DNA of 64,000 nt from a virus: the IMG/VR virus record IMGVR_UViG_3300028844_006119, positions 62,001 through 126,000 of that record; one strand, given 5' to 3'. Positions 7,164 to 16,266 of this stretch are shown in pieces (position 1 is the stretch's first letter; each line of letters starts with the position of its first letter). The notes below the pieces were generated by a model that worked only from the letters and a program-made list of their open reading frames with translations, did no database searches and was not told the DNA's origin. The translations under genes and the position numbers were made by a program.

Positions 7164-9574
7164 CACTTTGCTTCTCCCCAGCTGTGGGCCTGGTCCATGG
7201 AAATGATGATAGGAACGTCCATTGGGATGGGGTTCTCCATCAGCTCCTTGATCAAGCTCATCGCCTCTTCGATTACTTCCGGGATGTCAGGCACCTCGAA
7301 GACCAATTCGTCATGGATCTGCATCAGCATCCGTACTCCCAACGATCGGAGGTCCTTGCTGTACTCACAGTTCAGCATGGCCTCAACAGCGATGTCCGCT
7401 GCTGAGCCCTGAATGATCGAGTTGACCGACTGCCTGCGGGCCATTGACGCCATTGCCCGGTCATCACTAATGATATCCGGGAGCCTCCTGTATCTCCCCT
7501 GAATGGTCTGTACGTACAGATCTTCTTCGCACCGGTCGTGGGTGTCGTAGATGAATCGACGAACATTGGGGTAGATCTCGAAGTACGTCTCGATCAGCTC
7601 TTGTGCCTTGGGGCAGGAGTCGTACGTCCTCCCGTTCTTCATGGTCTTTGTGTGCAGCGGAAGTCCCAGCTGAGCGCCCAACTTTCCCGCCCCAATTCCA
7701 TACAGCAGGCCAAAACCAACAGCCTTCATTCCAGCACGAAGCTCGATGAGGGCTTTCTGGTCGTCTGTGGGACTGCTGGCTTTCTTTGCCGCAACAATCT
7801 CATCGTAGTCAGCGCCCACAGCAAGTGCGCCGGTCATGGAGTGAAGGTCTTTGCCCTCTCTGATTGTTTCAATCATCGTAGGATCCTGGCTCATGTGAGC
7901 CATGATCCGCATCTCCAGCTGCTCGTAGTCGGCCACGATCAGTGTCATGGGCTGGCGACAGTCGTAGTCAGGCAGAGAAATGTGGCGAAGCGGCCGAACC
8001 GTATGGTCCCCACAATCTCCGTACTTTCCGGCCACAAATAGCTCGCGCAGCCTTGTGCCCCACTCTCCACGGGAAGGGATGTTCTGGAGGTTTGGGTTTC
8101 CAGAAGAGAGACGCCCCGTGACGGTCCCGTGGATCTTCAGATCGGTGTGGATTCTGCCGATCTTGTCTGTAGTGGCGGGCAAGCCCGTCAGGTACGTCCC
8201 GTGCAGCTTCTTTAGGACACGGTGTTCCTGGAGACATTCTGCCAGAGGCTCTCCCTTTTCTGCCCACTCCTTGATCACCTCTTTGTTGGTGGAGGGGTTC
8301 TTGATCCCCGTAGACCCGCCTTTTGTCCAAACTCGAGGCTTGTTCCCAAAGGGGTCCTTCCAGTTTCCAGAAGCATCCTGAGAGAAGAACAGCTTCAGGA
8401 GCTGTTTGGGGCTGTTTGGGTTTACGTCCCACCCGGCCATACGCACCAGGGTTCTCTCCAACCTGTCGATGTCCTTGCCCATGGGGATGCGGAGAGCGTG
8501 CGTAGCTGGAAGGTCAATGAAGAACCCCCTCCGCTCCATGTTCCACAAAGTCCGAAGGAACTTAGTCGTAGTCTTGTAGTAGTACTCCTTCAGAGTCATT
8601 GAGTCGGTCATTTGGACCGCCTCCATCTCATCACAGAGGGTGTCCACCAGGGTGTAAGAGGCCCAAGCGTCCAAGGAGGCGTAGTCGCCTACCAGAAGCT
8701 TGAGCATCTCAAGGGGCTCCTCGTCTGCGCGCACCATGCCCTTCAGGCTCTCTAGGACGATCTCATGCGCGTCCTCCAATAAGAGAGGCTCTTGGAGCGC
8801 GTCTTTGTACTTGCTGCGCTCGTCTCTCTCCACCGCCGGGAGACCCAGTAGCTCCATAAAGTCGGACACGTACCCCAGACGGGTGCGGGTCTTTGGACAT
8901 ACCCCGAACTTTCGGGCAATGCTCAGGAGGCTCGACGCCGTCATCAGATTGGTTGCCTGACCGGAAGCTCGGAACTCTCCGAGGGCCTTGCTGACCTTCT
9001 TGAGGGCCTGGATCACAGCGTCGTCCCCATAGACCTTCCCCACCAGGGCCAGAAGTTCGAGCGCGTAGCCCTCGTCCTTGGCCTCCAGGGCGTCGTGCAT
9101 GTGAACCAGGGTCTCTACTTCCTTATCTATGGAGCCCACTCCCCCAAATACGTCCTTGAAGGGAGCCATACGAAGGCCCAGGTAGTCAGACGCGCACTGC
9201 TTCAGGCCGTGCCTGCCCCTGCGATTCTCATCCAACAGCCAGTCCATGGCTACTGTGTCTTCCAGGACGCCCCGCAAGTCGATGCCGTGACTGGCGACCA
9301 TGTGCATGTCGAACTTTGCATTCGTCATACGCTTCGAAATCTTGGGATCCTCCAAGATTCCCTTGAAGAAATCGAGCAGCCGCACCGGGGCGCAGATCCG
9401 AGTATCCCCATCTGAGAAGGAAAAGAACTTAACTCTAGCCGCTGTCTTGGATAGGCCTGTCGTCTCCGTGTCGAAACCAATCTTGTGGCAGCTTTCGTAG
9501 CGGGCTGCCCACTCCTCCGCTTCCTCTTCGGTATCAACGTATACCGGGTCTGGGGTCCTGATGAACCTATACAT
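7163..9574 (-). CDS. polA: Family A DNA polymerase with 3'-5' exonuclease domain (803 aa)
   Basis: This is the replicative polymerase. The N-terminal exonuclease domain begins with FDTETTGL around residue 35, which holds the metal-binding D and E. The polymerase domain shows motif A (VADYEQLEMRIMAHMS, about residue 548), motif B (KAVGFGLLYG, about 620) and motif C (MQIHDELVFEV, about 755), all near canonical. There is no 5'-3' exonuclease domain, as is usual for phage enzymes. The residue matching E. coli Phe762 is Phe. The region between exonuclease and palm is longer than in Klenow fragment. It is downstream of primase and the candidate ssDNA-binding protein and has its own hairpin-bearing leader. 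Confidence 0.96.
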   Translation of the reverse strand: MYRFIRTPDPVYVDTEEEAEEWAARYESCHKIGFDTETTGLSKTAARVKFFSFSDGDTRICAPVRLLDFFKGILEDPKISKRMTNAKFDMHMVASHGIDLRGVLEDTVAMDWLLDENRRGRHGLKQCASDYLGLRMAPFKDVFGGVGSIDKEVETLVHMHDALEAKDEGYALELLALVGKVYGDDAVIQALKKVSKALGEFRASGQATNLMTASSLLSIARKFGVCPKTRTRLGYVSDFMELLGLPAVERDERSKYKDALQEPLLLEDAHEIVLESLKGMVRADEEPLEMLKLLVGDYASLDAWASYTLVDTLCDEMEAVQMTDSMTLKEYYYKTTTKFLRTLWNMERRGFFIDLPATHALRIPMGKDIDRLERTLVRMAGWDVNPNSPKQLLKLFFSQDASGNWKDPFGNKPRVWTKGGSTGIKNPSTNKEVIKEWAEKGEPLAECLQEHRVLKKLHGTYLTGLPATTDKIGRIHTDLKIHGTVTGRLSSGNPNLQNIPSRGEWGTRLRELFVAGKYGDCGDHTVRPLRHISLPDYDCRQPMTLIVADYEQLEMRIMAHMSQDPTMIETIREGKDLHSMTGALAVGADYDEIVAAKKASSPTDDQKALIELRAGMKAVGFGLLYGIGAGKLGAQLGLPLHTKTMKNGRTYDSCPKAQELIETYFEIYPNVRRFIYDTHDRCEEDLYVQTIQGRYRRLPDIISDDRAMASMARRQSVNSIIQGSAADIAVEAMLNCEYSKDLRSLGVRMLMQIHDELVFEVPDIPEVIEEAMSLIKELMENPIPMDVPIIISMDQAHSWGEAK

Positions 9575-9614
9575 AGCTTTCCTAGGTGTTAAAGAACGAC
9601 GCGCGGTAGCGCGA

Positions 9615-9645
9615 GGTGTAGGAAGACTTAGAGCCTTCCTACACC
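9615..9645 (-). other. Strong stem-loop in the polA leader
   Basis: An 11-bp perfect inverted repeat (GGTGTAGGAAG at 9615-9625 and its complement at 9635-9645) encloses a nine-base loop. A smaller GCGC-GGTA-GCGC stem sits at 9601-9612, closer to polA. Neither is followed by a T-run on the minus strand, so this is not a simple terminator. It occupies the only sizeable gap of the replication operon, between the candidate SSB and polA, and may act in mRNA processing, protection or polA translation control. Confidence 0.55.
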
Positions 9646-9649
9646 CCGC

Positions 9650-9656
9650 TTATGAC
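9650..9656 (-). promoter_or_regulatory. GTCATAA element upstream of polA
   Basis: On the minus strand this reads GTCATAA, the element also found before several other minus-strand units in the window. It lies 75 bases before the polA ATG and just ahead of the tandem hairpins, so it may give polA a secondary promoter inside the operon. Assignment rests only on recurrence. Confidence 0.3.
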
Positions 9657-9664
9657 AGCTTTTC

Positions 9665-10804
9665 CTACTTCCTGAATCGGCCGTAGCCCTTGGAGCCGGA
9701 CTCGTACCCGATGTCATCTTCTCGTAGCTCAAGGAGCTCAGAGAAGTGGGCGTTGCCCTTGGCCTCCGTGTAGAGACCCAGGTCGAACTGAGCCTTTACC
9801 AGCTTGTCCAGATCCTCTGGGAAGATCAGCTTGCCCTCGGCGTCAAGCTCCGGGTTGCCGTCCTCGTCTACCGCGACGGGGGAGGTTCCGTCCGCAAGAC
9901 GGAAGTCTGCGAGAGGAATCACCTTATCGACTCGGATCGTAGGCCACTGGCCTTCCCGCACCTTGGTGATCTGCGCCGCCACTTCCCAGAAGTGAAGAGG
10001 CGTGGGGTCTTCACAGCTATCGCAGAGGCTCTGCGACTGTGGGTAGCCCACATGGCCGCACGCCCCACACCGAATACTGTTGTCTCCAAAACGCTTGACC
10101 TCTCCCTCGGTGAGATCGGTGTCTTCTACGTCCAGAAGGATGTCCTCACACGTCTCGCAGGTGTAGACAGCGGGGAACAGAGACCCCCCGCAGCCGCACA
10201 TCTGCCCCGCCTGGCGACCAATCTCCTTGATCTTCTCAAAGTGGGTGGCGGGCAGCTCGAGGAACTTCTTTCGGAAGAAGCAGCAGTCATCAAACTGTTG
10301 CTGCTTGATAGTGTCCTTCTTCTCACGAAGGGACTTGATGGCGTCCCACCGATGAACGATCTCGCCCTTGAGCTTGCCGTGGCGGTATCGCAGGGGAGCA
10401 CCACTCTTGTCGTTCACCTGCTCTCGGCGGAACAGATCGAAGTGGATGACATTCATGAAGAACCGGTTGGGCTCCCCGTAGCGAGGCGAGGAGACTCTAG
10501 TGTCTCCACAATCTGCGCGCTCGCTGAGAGTGCAGGTGCCCGACTCTTCTCCTCGGAAGTAGCCCCAGCTCTGGTTGCCCCACTTGTTCGTGTACTGAAC
10601 CTTGTACATGGGAAGCCCCAGAAACTGGGAACGGTCCCCTTCTTCTGCGGGGTAGTCTCCGGGGGTTAGGGAGATCCAGGCGGTGTCCCCGTCCTTGAGG
10701 CGGAGCTCATCGCTCCACTTCGCTGTCCAGCCGTTCCGCTTTCCGCGGTTGTTATTGCGTTGGTTGTCTCGCCGCGATGAGGCGGTCAAAGGGATATTTG
10801 CCAT
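9665..10804 (-). CDS. Candidate ssDNA-binding protein with zinc-binding insertions (379 aa)
   Basis: The protein lies between primase and polymerase genes, the usual place for a phage single-stranded-DNA-binding protein. It starts with a basic disordered region (SSRRDNQRNNNRGKRNGW), continues as a beta-rich domain, and carries two zinc-ribbon-like clusters (MCGCGG...CETCED and RCGACGHVGYP...CDSCED). It ends in an acidic region and a short basic tail. Zinc and an acidic C-terminal part recall T4 gp32, but no clear homology is visible, so the call rests on position and architecture. ATG at 10804 overlaps the primase end and has AAGG upstream. Confidence 0.45.
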   Translation of the reverse strand: MANIPLTASSRRDNQRNNNRGKRNGWTAKWSDELRLKDGDTAWISLTPGDYPAEEGDRSQFLGLPMYKVQYTNKWGNQSWGYFRGEESGTCTLSERADCGDTRVSSPRYGEPNRFFMNVIHFDLFRREQVNDKSGAPLRYRHGKLKGEIVHRWDAIKSLREKKDTIKQQQFDDCCFFRKKFLELPATHFEKIKEIGRQAGQMCGCGGSLFPAVYTCETCEDILLDVEDTDLTEGEVKRFGDNSIRCGACGHVGYPQSQSLCDSCEDPTPLHFWEVAAQITKVREGQWPTIRVDKVIPLADFRLADGTSPVAVDEDGNPELDAEGKLIFPEDLDKLVKAQFDLGLYTEAKGNAHFSELLELREDDIGYESGSKGYGRFRK

Positions 10805-11784
10805 TGTCGTTTTGCCTTACTGATAGTGATTGGCTTCTCGCAAAGAGTCCGCAGCTCTCCTTCCGTGAGGTCATCCGGTTGATGGATTCCCTCTGGAAGT
10901 GGAATTACGAATCTTCTTGATGTCGCCAACTGATTGCTGATTTTGATCGTTGCTCTTTGCCCGGCAACGTCATTATCCAGACAGAGAAGGATTCTCCGTC
11001 CGCTCTCCACCAGCTTTTTTTGCTGGAGTTCTGACATGTGGCTGCCCATTAGGGCGACCACGTTCTCTATTCCTGACTGCACGAACCAAAGAGCTGCTTT
11101 GAACCCCTCGACTACGTAGAGATCAGGAAGTTCTTCGCTCAGTGCTCGGTCTTCCCGCCACAGGTAGTTCGTCTTCGAAAAGGACGTCACCGTGAGGCCA
11201 TATTCTAGCAGTTCCCGGGTGTAGACCTTGTACTTACCGTATTCAGATTTCTCAGTCCTTCTGCCCACTATTCCCACCAGCTCTTCGAGCTGATTTCTGA
11301 CGGGGAAGGTCACCCGACGAAGTTTGCGATCGTATCCAATGTCATGGTCGAGCAGCAAATCTTCGTCGAACCCTTCTCTTAGTAGTGCCGTAGGGCAGAA
11401 GTCAAAGACCCCCAGAAGCTTCTCTGGGAGGACCTTTGTCTCGTCTTTCTCCTGGCTTTTAACTCGTCTCCGAGAGCCAGGGGCAGACTTCGGGAGGTTC
11501 TCTATCTTCCGGTCAATAGTTGACCGCTTCTCTCCCAGCTCCTTCAGGAATGTCCGGGCGTTCCCGCCCCCACATCCCGCAAAGCAGTACCACAGGCCTG
11601 ACTCCGAGTTCACGGAGAGACTGGGCTTTGATTTGCCTGGAGTCTCTCCGTGAATTGGACAAAAGCCCATGTAGTTGCTGTTGGCCCCAGGACGTAAGCC
11701 CTGCACGTACTCCTGATACAGCTCTAGGTAGTCAGCTTCTAAAGGGGCTGGGCCTCTTGGGGGCTTTCTTTGGGGCTTGTCCAC
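10786..11784 (-). CDS. dnaG: DnaG-type primase (332 aa)
   Basis: An N-terminal CHC2-type zinc finger is visible (YMGFCPIHGE...WYCFAGCGGG, residues about 40-75). A linker and RNA-polymerase-like core follow, then a TOPRIM domain with the catalytic Glu in YVVEGFKAAL and Asp pair in LLCLDNDVAGQ. It makes RNA primers at the fork with the adjacent DnaB-like helicase. No helicase-binding domain is obvious, and the protein is about half the length of cellular DnaG. The GTG at 11784 sits five bases after AGGAGG. A GTG two codons earlier would abut the ribosome site and is less likely. Confidence 0.92.
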   Translation of the reverse strand: MDKPQRKPPRGPAPLEADYLELYQEYVQGLRPGANSNYMGFCPIHGETPGKSKPSLSVNSESGLWYCFAGCGGGNARTFLKELGEKRSTIDRKIENLPKSAPGSRRRVKSQEKDETKVLPEKLLGVFDFCPTALLREGFDEDLLLDHDIGYDRKLRRVTFPVRNQLEELVGIVGRRTEKSEYGKYKVYTRELLEYGLTVTSFSKTNYLWREDRALSEELPDLYVVEGFKAALWFVQSGIENVVALMGSHMSELQQKKLVESGRRILLCLDNDVAGQRATIKISNQLATSRRFVIPLPEGIHQPDDLTEGELRTLCEKPITISKAKRQWQISL

Positions 11785-13129
11785 CGCCACCTCCTGAGCT
11801 CTGCTGAGCCTCTTTGTGCTCCATCTGCTTCTTGGTTTCTAGGAATTGCTTGATGTTCACTGACTTTTCGAGGACCGAGAAGTCAGCCCCAGGGCACGCG
11901 TTGATCACAAAAGGCCTCACAACTGCCTCACGAACCTTACTAAACACGAGCATGATGGATGCACCGCGACCGGTAGGGTTCGGTCCTCGAAAGGCTCTGA
12001 TCGCCATATCCGCGTCCATTCCGAGAGCGTCAGAGAACGACAAGTCGTCCAAATCCCCACTCGGCTCCTTGGCGTTCGCCCTGTTGGCCTGGGTTGTCCC
12101 GATTACGGGGCACTCCAGGTACTGGGCCATCCCCTTCAGGTCCTGGGAGATGTGAGCGATCTGCTTCCAGTCTGCGGATTTAACCCCAGACCGGGCATCT
12201 CGCATCAAGTAGAGCCCATCCACGACGACCAAGTCGGGCTGAAACCGCTCAGCGGCGGCAATCAAGTCGTCTACTGTCGAAGACTTCCTCTTTCCCTTAT
12301 CGCTGACACAGAGGAGGGATCTCCGCTGTGCTCCCACGCTCCCGTCTTCTTCAATGTCCTCCAGGGCCTCCAGAAGGTCGAAGTAGTGCTCCTCGTCCTC
12401 TACCGACAGGTTGCCGGTAGTCAGCTTTGCGTAGTCAACTCCGCCCAGAACCGAAGTAATTCTCCGCAGGATGTCCTTAGAGGAGATCTCCTTGGAGAAG
12501 AACATGACCCTCCGGTTAGCCTGCCAAGCATGGGCAGCCATCACACAAGCAAGCCAGGTCTTCATGTTCCCCGGCCTGCCGTAGATGACAATGAACTGCT
12601 CATCCTGCATCCCTCCAGTGGGGCGGTTCAGGATGGCCCAGGGAAAGGGGATTCCTATTACACCGCCGGCCTTCTTCTTTGTCGTGTACTCCAGCCGGAT
12701 GATCTCTGAGGCGTCCAAGAGCGTGATTCCTCCATCCTCGGAGGCCTCGACATTCAGCTCCCGCAGCCTGGGCAGAAAGCTGTCCAGGATCAGAGATGGG
12801 TCGGAGTCGGACAGCAGCTCATCGCTGACGCTCTCCACAAGCTGATGAAGCTTTACTTGGGTATTTTGCCTCTTAATATCCCCAACCAACGCCCCTACGT
12901 GGTTTCGGGTAGGGCTGAAGTCGAAGTCGGGAAACTTCCTCTTCAGTCTTTCTGCGGTGGGAACCTCTCCTCGCTGCTGTGGGTTGTGAAACTCGTCCCA
13001 CAGCCAGGAGAAGACCTCAGACGCAGAGTCGAGGGAGAACATCTCTCGAGTCACTCCCTTCTTCTTAATGGTCGAGAAATCTCCGGTGTTAATGATGTTG
13101 GAGATCAGCTCTAGTTCTGGATGAGCCAT
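11732..13129 (-). CDS. dnaB: DnaB-type replicative helicase (465 aa)
   Basis: A small N-terminal helical domain is followed by the RecA-like motor: Walker A in IYGRPGNMKTWLA (around residue 190), FFSKEIS as motif H1a, Walker B in DLVVVDGLYLM, and the VIGTTQANR segment matching the DnaB H3 region. The end is a Gly/Pro/Lys-rich tail. It unwinds DNA 5'-3' as a hexamer and works with the primase whose gene overlaps its 3' end. The start overlaps the previous stop as TAATG. Confidence 0.93.
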   Translation of the reverse strand: MAHPELELISNIINTGDFSTIKKKGVTREMFSLDSASEVFSWLWDEFHNPQQRGEVPTAERLKRKFPDFDFSPTRNHVGALVGDIKRQNTQVKLHQLVESVSDELLSDSDPSLILDSFLPRLRELNVEASEDGGITLLDASEIIRLEYTTKKKAGGVIGIPFPWAILNRPTGGMQDEQFIVIYGRPGNMKTWLACVMAAHAWQANRRVMFFSKEISSKDILRRITSVLGGVDYAKLTTGNLSVEDEEHYFDLLEALEDIEEDGSVGAQRRSLLCVSDKGKRKSSTVDDLIAAAERFQPDLVVVDGLYLMRDARSGVKSADWKQIAHISQDLKGMAQYLECPVIGTTQANRANAKEPSGDLDDLSFSDALGMDADMAIRAFRGPNPTGRGASIMLVFSKVREAVVRPFVINACPGADFSVLEKSVNIKQFLETKKQMEHKEAQQSSGGGGGQAPKKAPKRPSPFRS

Positions 13130-13401
13130 TACAGGGGATCCTCGTCTAAGCGGTTTAGGGACTCCTCCCGGTTTCGGTCGGATGGGGGGCGGAGACCGAG
13201 GTCTTGTAGGACGGATGCCTTAGCGGCAGTAACGAAGTCTTCCGCCAGGGACAGGACCTTCGGGTCGGTAACGACTGATTGCCCTCCGGCCACGGGGCCG
13301 GAGAACTCAGATGTCTCGAGGCATAGGATATAGGAAATCCTGACCTGGCCTTCCGAGGAGATAGTGACCTCCTGGATGTCCAGATCAAGCTCAATTTCCA
13401 T
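13129..13401 (-). CDS. Unknown small protein (90 aa)
   Basis: AAGGAG lies seven bases before the ATG at 13401. The protein is acidic with beta-prone N-terminal strands (IELDLDIQEVTISS, VRISYILCLE) and a helical, charged C-terminus (ADFVTAAKAS-like and REESLNRLDED). It overlaps both neighbours and ends in TAATG with dnaB. Function unknown. A fork-related role is suggested only by location. Confidence 0.62.
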   Translation of the reverse strand: MEIELDLDIQEVTISSEGQVRISYILCLETSEFSGPVAGGQSVVTDPKVLSLAEDFVTAAKASVLQDLGLRPPSDRNREESLNRLDEDPL

Positions 13402-13747
13402 TTCCTGTCTCCTTCTTGTACTTCTCGTACAGCCCCTTAGCTTCCAAGATGGCCTCCTGCACCATCTCCTGCGCCACCCCACTGGCGGCCTCGTAGGCAA
13501 AGCCAATAATGTCCTCGTCCTGGTCGCAGGACAGGGAGACCGATACATGAGCGTCAAACCCATTCCCGAAGTCTTTGTCCGACATACCATACGACACTGA
13601 GACCTTGGCCTTGGCGTCCCCGACCAAATCTGAAATTTCTTTTGCGCTCATGGCTAAATGCTCCGTGGTTAGTGCGTGATCGAACTTGAAGGACCTATGG
13701 CCGAGCCGGAGAGACCCCCGGATCTGGCCGACAGAGGCTACTTGCAC
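13391..13747 (-). CDS. Unknown protein (118 aa; possibly 86 aa)
   Basis: Two starts are possible. GTG at 13747 overlaps the upstream stop, and its extra segment (GQIRGSLRLGHRSFKFDH) looks coding. ATG at 13651 follows GGAG at long spacing. The shared part has beta strands (AKVSVSYGM, AHVSVSLSC) and a C-terminal amphipathic helix (VQEAILEAKGLYEKYKKE). Without the longer form the operon would have an unusual 87-base gap here. No family recognised. Confidence 0.58.
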   Translation of the reverse strand: MQVASVGQIRGSLRLGHRSFKFDHALTTEHLAMSAKEISDLVGDAKAKVSVSYGMSDKDFGNGFDAHVSVSLSCDQDEDIIGFAYEAASGVAQEMVQEAILEAKGLYEKYKKETGNGN

Positions 13748-14166
13748 AGGTTCTTCGGGAGGGAGACCCTAGCGGTCCCAGTCTTCTTAGTCCCCAGACC
13801 TGCGTAGACGGCCCGAAGGTCACCCGGCAGTCTCTCCAGCTGTTTCCCGTCCACCGTGTACTTCAGGAAGCCCGCGGACAGGAGATCCTCCAGGTGGTCT
13901 CCGTCTTCTGCCTCCATGACGATATCGTCAACATCGAAGACAATTTTGCTCGGGCCGGGAGTCACTCGGAAGACGAGGCCGTCCCCGAAGGTATGCGAGC
14001 CCGCGCCCAAGGAGCGCAGTTCCCGCTTAGCAGCCTCTGCTGCCTTGGCCACATCTCCCAGCATCTCCCTGAGAGCTCCGGTAAGCTCAGGGGCTTGGTC
14101 TGCGAGGGCCGTCCAGGCTTCCCCAATGTTTTCGTGTAGTTCTGTGAGTTCTTCGATAGCGCTCAT
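13738..14166 (-). CDS. Unknown protein (142 aa)
   Basis: The ATG overlaps the uracil-DNA glycosylase stop (ATGA), with GAGGAAG upstream. The first third is helical (LTELHENIGEAWTALADQ, DVAKAAEAAKRELRS), then beta strands (GLVFRVTPG, KIVFDVDDIVME) and a basic end. No cysteine pair or catalytic motif stands out. Function unknown. Confidence 0.62.
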   Translation of the reverse strand: MSAIEELTELHENIGEAWTALADQAPELTGALREMLGDVAKAAEAAKRELRSLGAGSHTFGDGLVFRVTPGPSKIVFDVDDIVMEAEDGDHLEDLLSAGFLKYTVDGKQLERLPGDLRAVYAGLGTKKTGTARVSLPKNLCK

Positions 14167-14879
14167 GTGTCACTTCCTCGGATAGTGTCGTAGTTTTTAA
14201 GCAGGGAGAGGCCGTATCGGAGGTCTCCCATTGTCTTGTATGTGTCCCCGGACTTCTTAGAGACCAGGGACTGGTCGCCTCGCCTCAGCAAGAAGCTGGG
14301 CGACAGGATCGCAAGCATGGGGTACCGGACGGTCCTGCCCGTTACGGGGGAGGGGATGCGGATGTCAAAGATGTCCCCCCTCTTGTCCATGATCGAAACC
14401 TTCTTCCCCAGCACTGCCGATGCTGCGATCTTTCCCGCAGCGATGATCAGTTTGGGGTCCACCGCGTAGATGGTCCGTTGCAGGCGCTCTCTGCAGTTCT
14501 TAATCTCCTCGACTGAGGGGCTTCTTTCGTGGGGCCGACAGAGTACGACGTTCGTGAAGAAGACCTTCTCCTCGACCACATCCCGTATCTGCCGGAAATA
14601 CTCCTCATTGTCCTCTAGAGAGCGCGCGGCCAGTGTCTCTTCTGTGTCCCCCCATACCATGTCCAGCATCTGTAGCAGGAGCTGCCCGGAGCGTCCCGCA
14701 AAGGGCACTCCGCTGGAGTCTTCGTCTGCGCCGGGAACTTCCCCGACGATCATGATATCCGCGCTGACACTACCCGAACCAAACACTACTTGAGTGCGGC
14801 TCTCACAGAGCAGTGGGCACTTCTCGCAGCCCTGATACTCATCGTAGAGCAGTCTTACTGCACGCCGTCCGTATGCCAT
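14163..14879 (-). CDS. Uracil-DNA glycosylase, Fe-S family 4/5-like (238 aa)
   Basis: The protein begins with a Cys cluster (CEKCPLLCESR), then motif 1 GEVPGADEDSSGVPFAGRSG, the VVLCRPHERSP...EIKNCRERL block and a final PSFLLRR segment. This is the family 4 layout, where four cysteines hold a 4Fe-4S cluster and GE(A/V)PG-x-(D/E)E forms the uracil pocket. It should remove uracil from phage DNA. One oddity is that the second motif, normally His-Pro-Ser/Ala, reads Ser-Pro-Ser. AGGAGG lies six bases before the ATG. Confidence 0.85.
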   Translation of the reverse strand: MAYGRRAVRLLYDEYQGCEKCPLLCESRTQVVFGSGSVSADIMIVGEVPGADEDSSGVPFAGRSGQLLLQMLDMVWGDTEETLAARSLEDNEEYFRQIRDVVEEKVFFTNVVLCRPHERSPSVEEIKNCRERLQRTIYAVDPKLIIAAGKIAASAVLGKKVSIMDKRGDIFDIRIPSPVTGRTVRYPMLAILSPSFLLRRGDQSLVSKKSGDTYKTMGDLRYGLSLLKNYDTIRGSDT

Positions 14880-14889
14880 ACGGGGCCTC

Positions 14890-16266
14890 CTATATTTGTT
14901 GTTTGGGTCTCCAGTCTCTTTTGACTCGATATCCGTTCCTTTTTGCTTCGTTGACGAGGGAGTAGATCATCCCTCTACAGAGGTCTACGTTGCTGTCCAG
15001 GAACAGGAAAACTGCAGGCGGCTTCTTACTGGGGTGCTCCCGAAGAATCCTCCCCACGCTCTGCTGAAACGTAATGGCAGAGTGCGCCCTTGCCGCAAAG
15101 GGGGTGACCAGCAGGAGCGTGTCGAGATCCTTACGGTTGTACGCCTCTTTGCCCACCCCTATAGTCGCGAACACCAGGTCCGAGCCATTCAGCTGATCCA
15201 GCCTATCGCCGGACTTTGTACCTCCGTGAATCAACGTGCTTCTGGGGTACCTCGCATGAAGCTCCTTCACATGTTCTACGCCGTGAGACAGGACGTAAGT
15301 AGTCCGGCCCTGATCCTTACAGTCCTTGAGGACCAGGTCTATTAGGGAGTTTCTGGCCCCGTTCTTGCCTAAAACGCCCCTCATCAGGCCCACGTTGATC
15401 TGGCCTGCTTTGTCGATCATCCCCCTATTCTCTTTGTCTGTGTACATGACCCCGGTGTCTACGAGGTAGACGGTGGGGACAAGATCCTGAGTGGTGTCGC
15501 TGAAGAACACGTTGCCCAGATGAGAGAAGAAGATCCCCTCGCATCTGTCCGTCCGGTTTGGGGTCGCACTCAGTCCAATGCGCTTCCCTATGCAGATATC
15601 GGCCGCGTTAGAGAAAAACTCTGCCGCCATGCAGTGACATTCGTCGTAGATGACTAGCCCAAATCGGCTCAGAAACTCAGCAGACGTTCTACCGTCCTGA
15701 ACTCTTCGGGCCAAGGTCTGTACCGTGGAGAGGCATATGTCTGCCTCGTACTCGAACTTTTTACCTTGAATCCATCCGATGCTCCCGGAGTGGTCGAAGA
15801 ACTGATTGAGCTCGTTGAGCCAGTTTTCCAGGTGGGCCTTCTGCGGAGATACAATCAGGGTCGGAACCTTTTCATGGCTGGCCTTCAGCCACCCTAGGAC
15901 GGTCTTGCCTTTACCGCAGGCCAGGTTCAGAATGCCTCCGTCCGACTTCTTTAGTGCTTCCCATGCCTCCGCCTGGTTGGGCCGCAGAGAAAATGAGGTC
16001 TTTGGGCTGAGGGAGATTGAAGGGAAAGAAGTAGGGCGAGCATCGATTACGGGGCATCCCATAGAGGAGAGCTGGCTGCTACTCAGTGCGCTTCGAGGAA
16101 CCTCATAGTGCGCGGGGTGTTCCTTGACCAGGACTCGGGGAGTCCCAGCAGAGTCCTCCCCAAACCGTAGAGTCCCTCGAAGCACCTTCCCTTGAATGTG
16201 ACTCTTCGGTAGGAACAGGGACCTCGCAATATAGGCGGAGCCCTCCTTCATCGGCAGTAGTTTCAT
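14890..16266 (-). CDS. SF2 DNA helicase, UvsW/XPB-like (458 aa)
   Basis: All main SF2 motifs are visible: a RPNQAEAW Q-motif-like segment, Walker A NLACGKGKT, motif II VIYDECHCM, motif III GLSATPNRTD and motif VI TFQQSVGRILRE. An N-terminal domain of about 110 residues precedes the motor. The arrangement resembles phage UvsW, which remodels recombination intermediates and reverses forks, and XPB/RadD-type helicases. Its ATG overlaps the previous stop (ATGA), with AAGGA upstream. The operon also has RecA and two resolvases, supporting a recombination role. Confidence 0.9.
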   Translation of the reverse strand: MKLLPMKEGSAYIARSLFLPKSHIQGKVLRGTLRFGEDSAGTPRVLVKEHPAHYEVPRSALSSSQLSSMGCPVIDARPTSFPSISLSPKTSFSLRPNQAEAWEALKKSDGGILNLACGKGKTVLGWLKASHEKVPTLIVSPQKAHLENWLNELNQFFDHSGSIGWIQGKKFEYEADICLSTVQTLARRVQDGRTSAEFLSRFGLVIYDECHCMAAEFFSNAADICIGKRIGLSATPNRTDRCEGIFFSHLGNVFFSDTTQDLVPTVYLVDTGVMYTDKENRGMIDKAGQINVGLMRGVLGKNGARNSLIDLVLKDCKDQGRTTYVLSHGVEHVKELHARYPRSTLIHGGTKSGDRLDQLNGSDLVFATIGVGKEAYNRKDLDTLLLVTPFAARAHSAITFQQSVGRILREHPSKKPPAVFLFLDSNVDLCRGMIYSLVNEAKRNGYRVKRDWRPKQQI

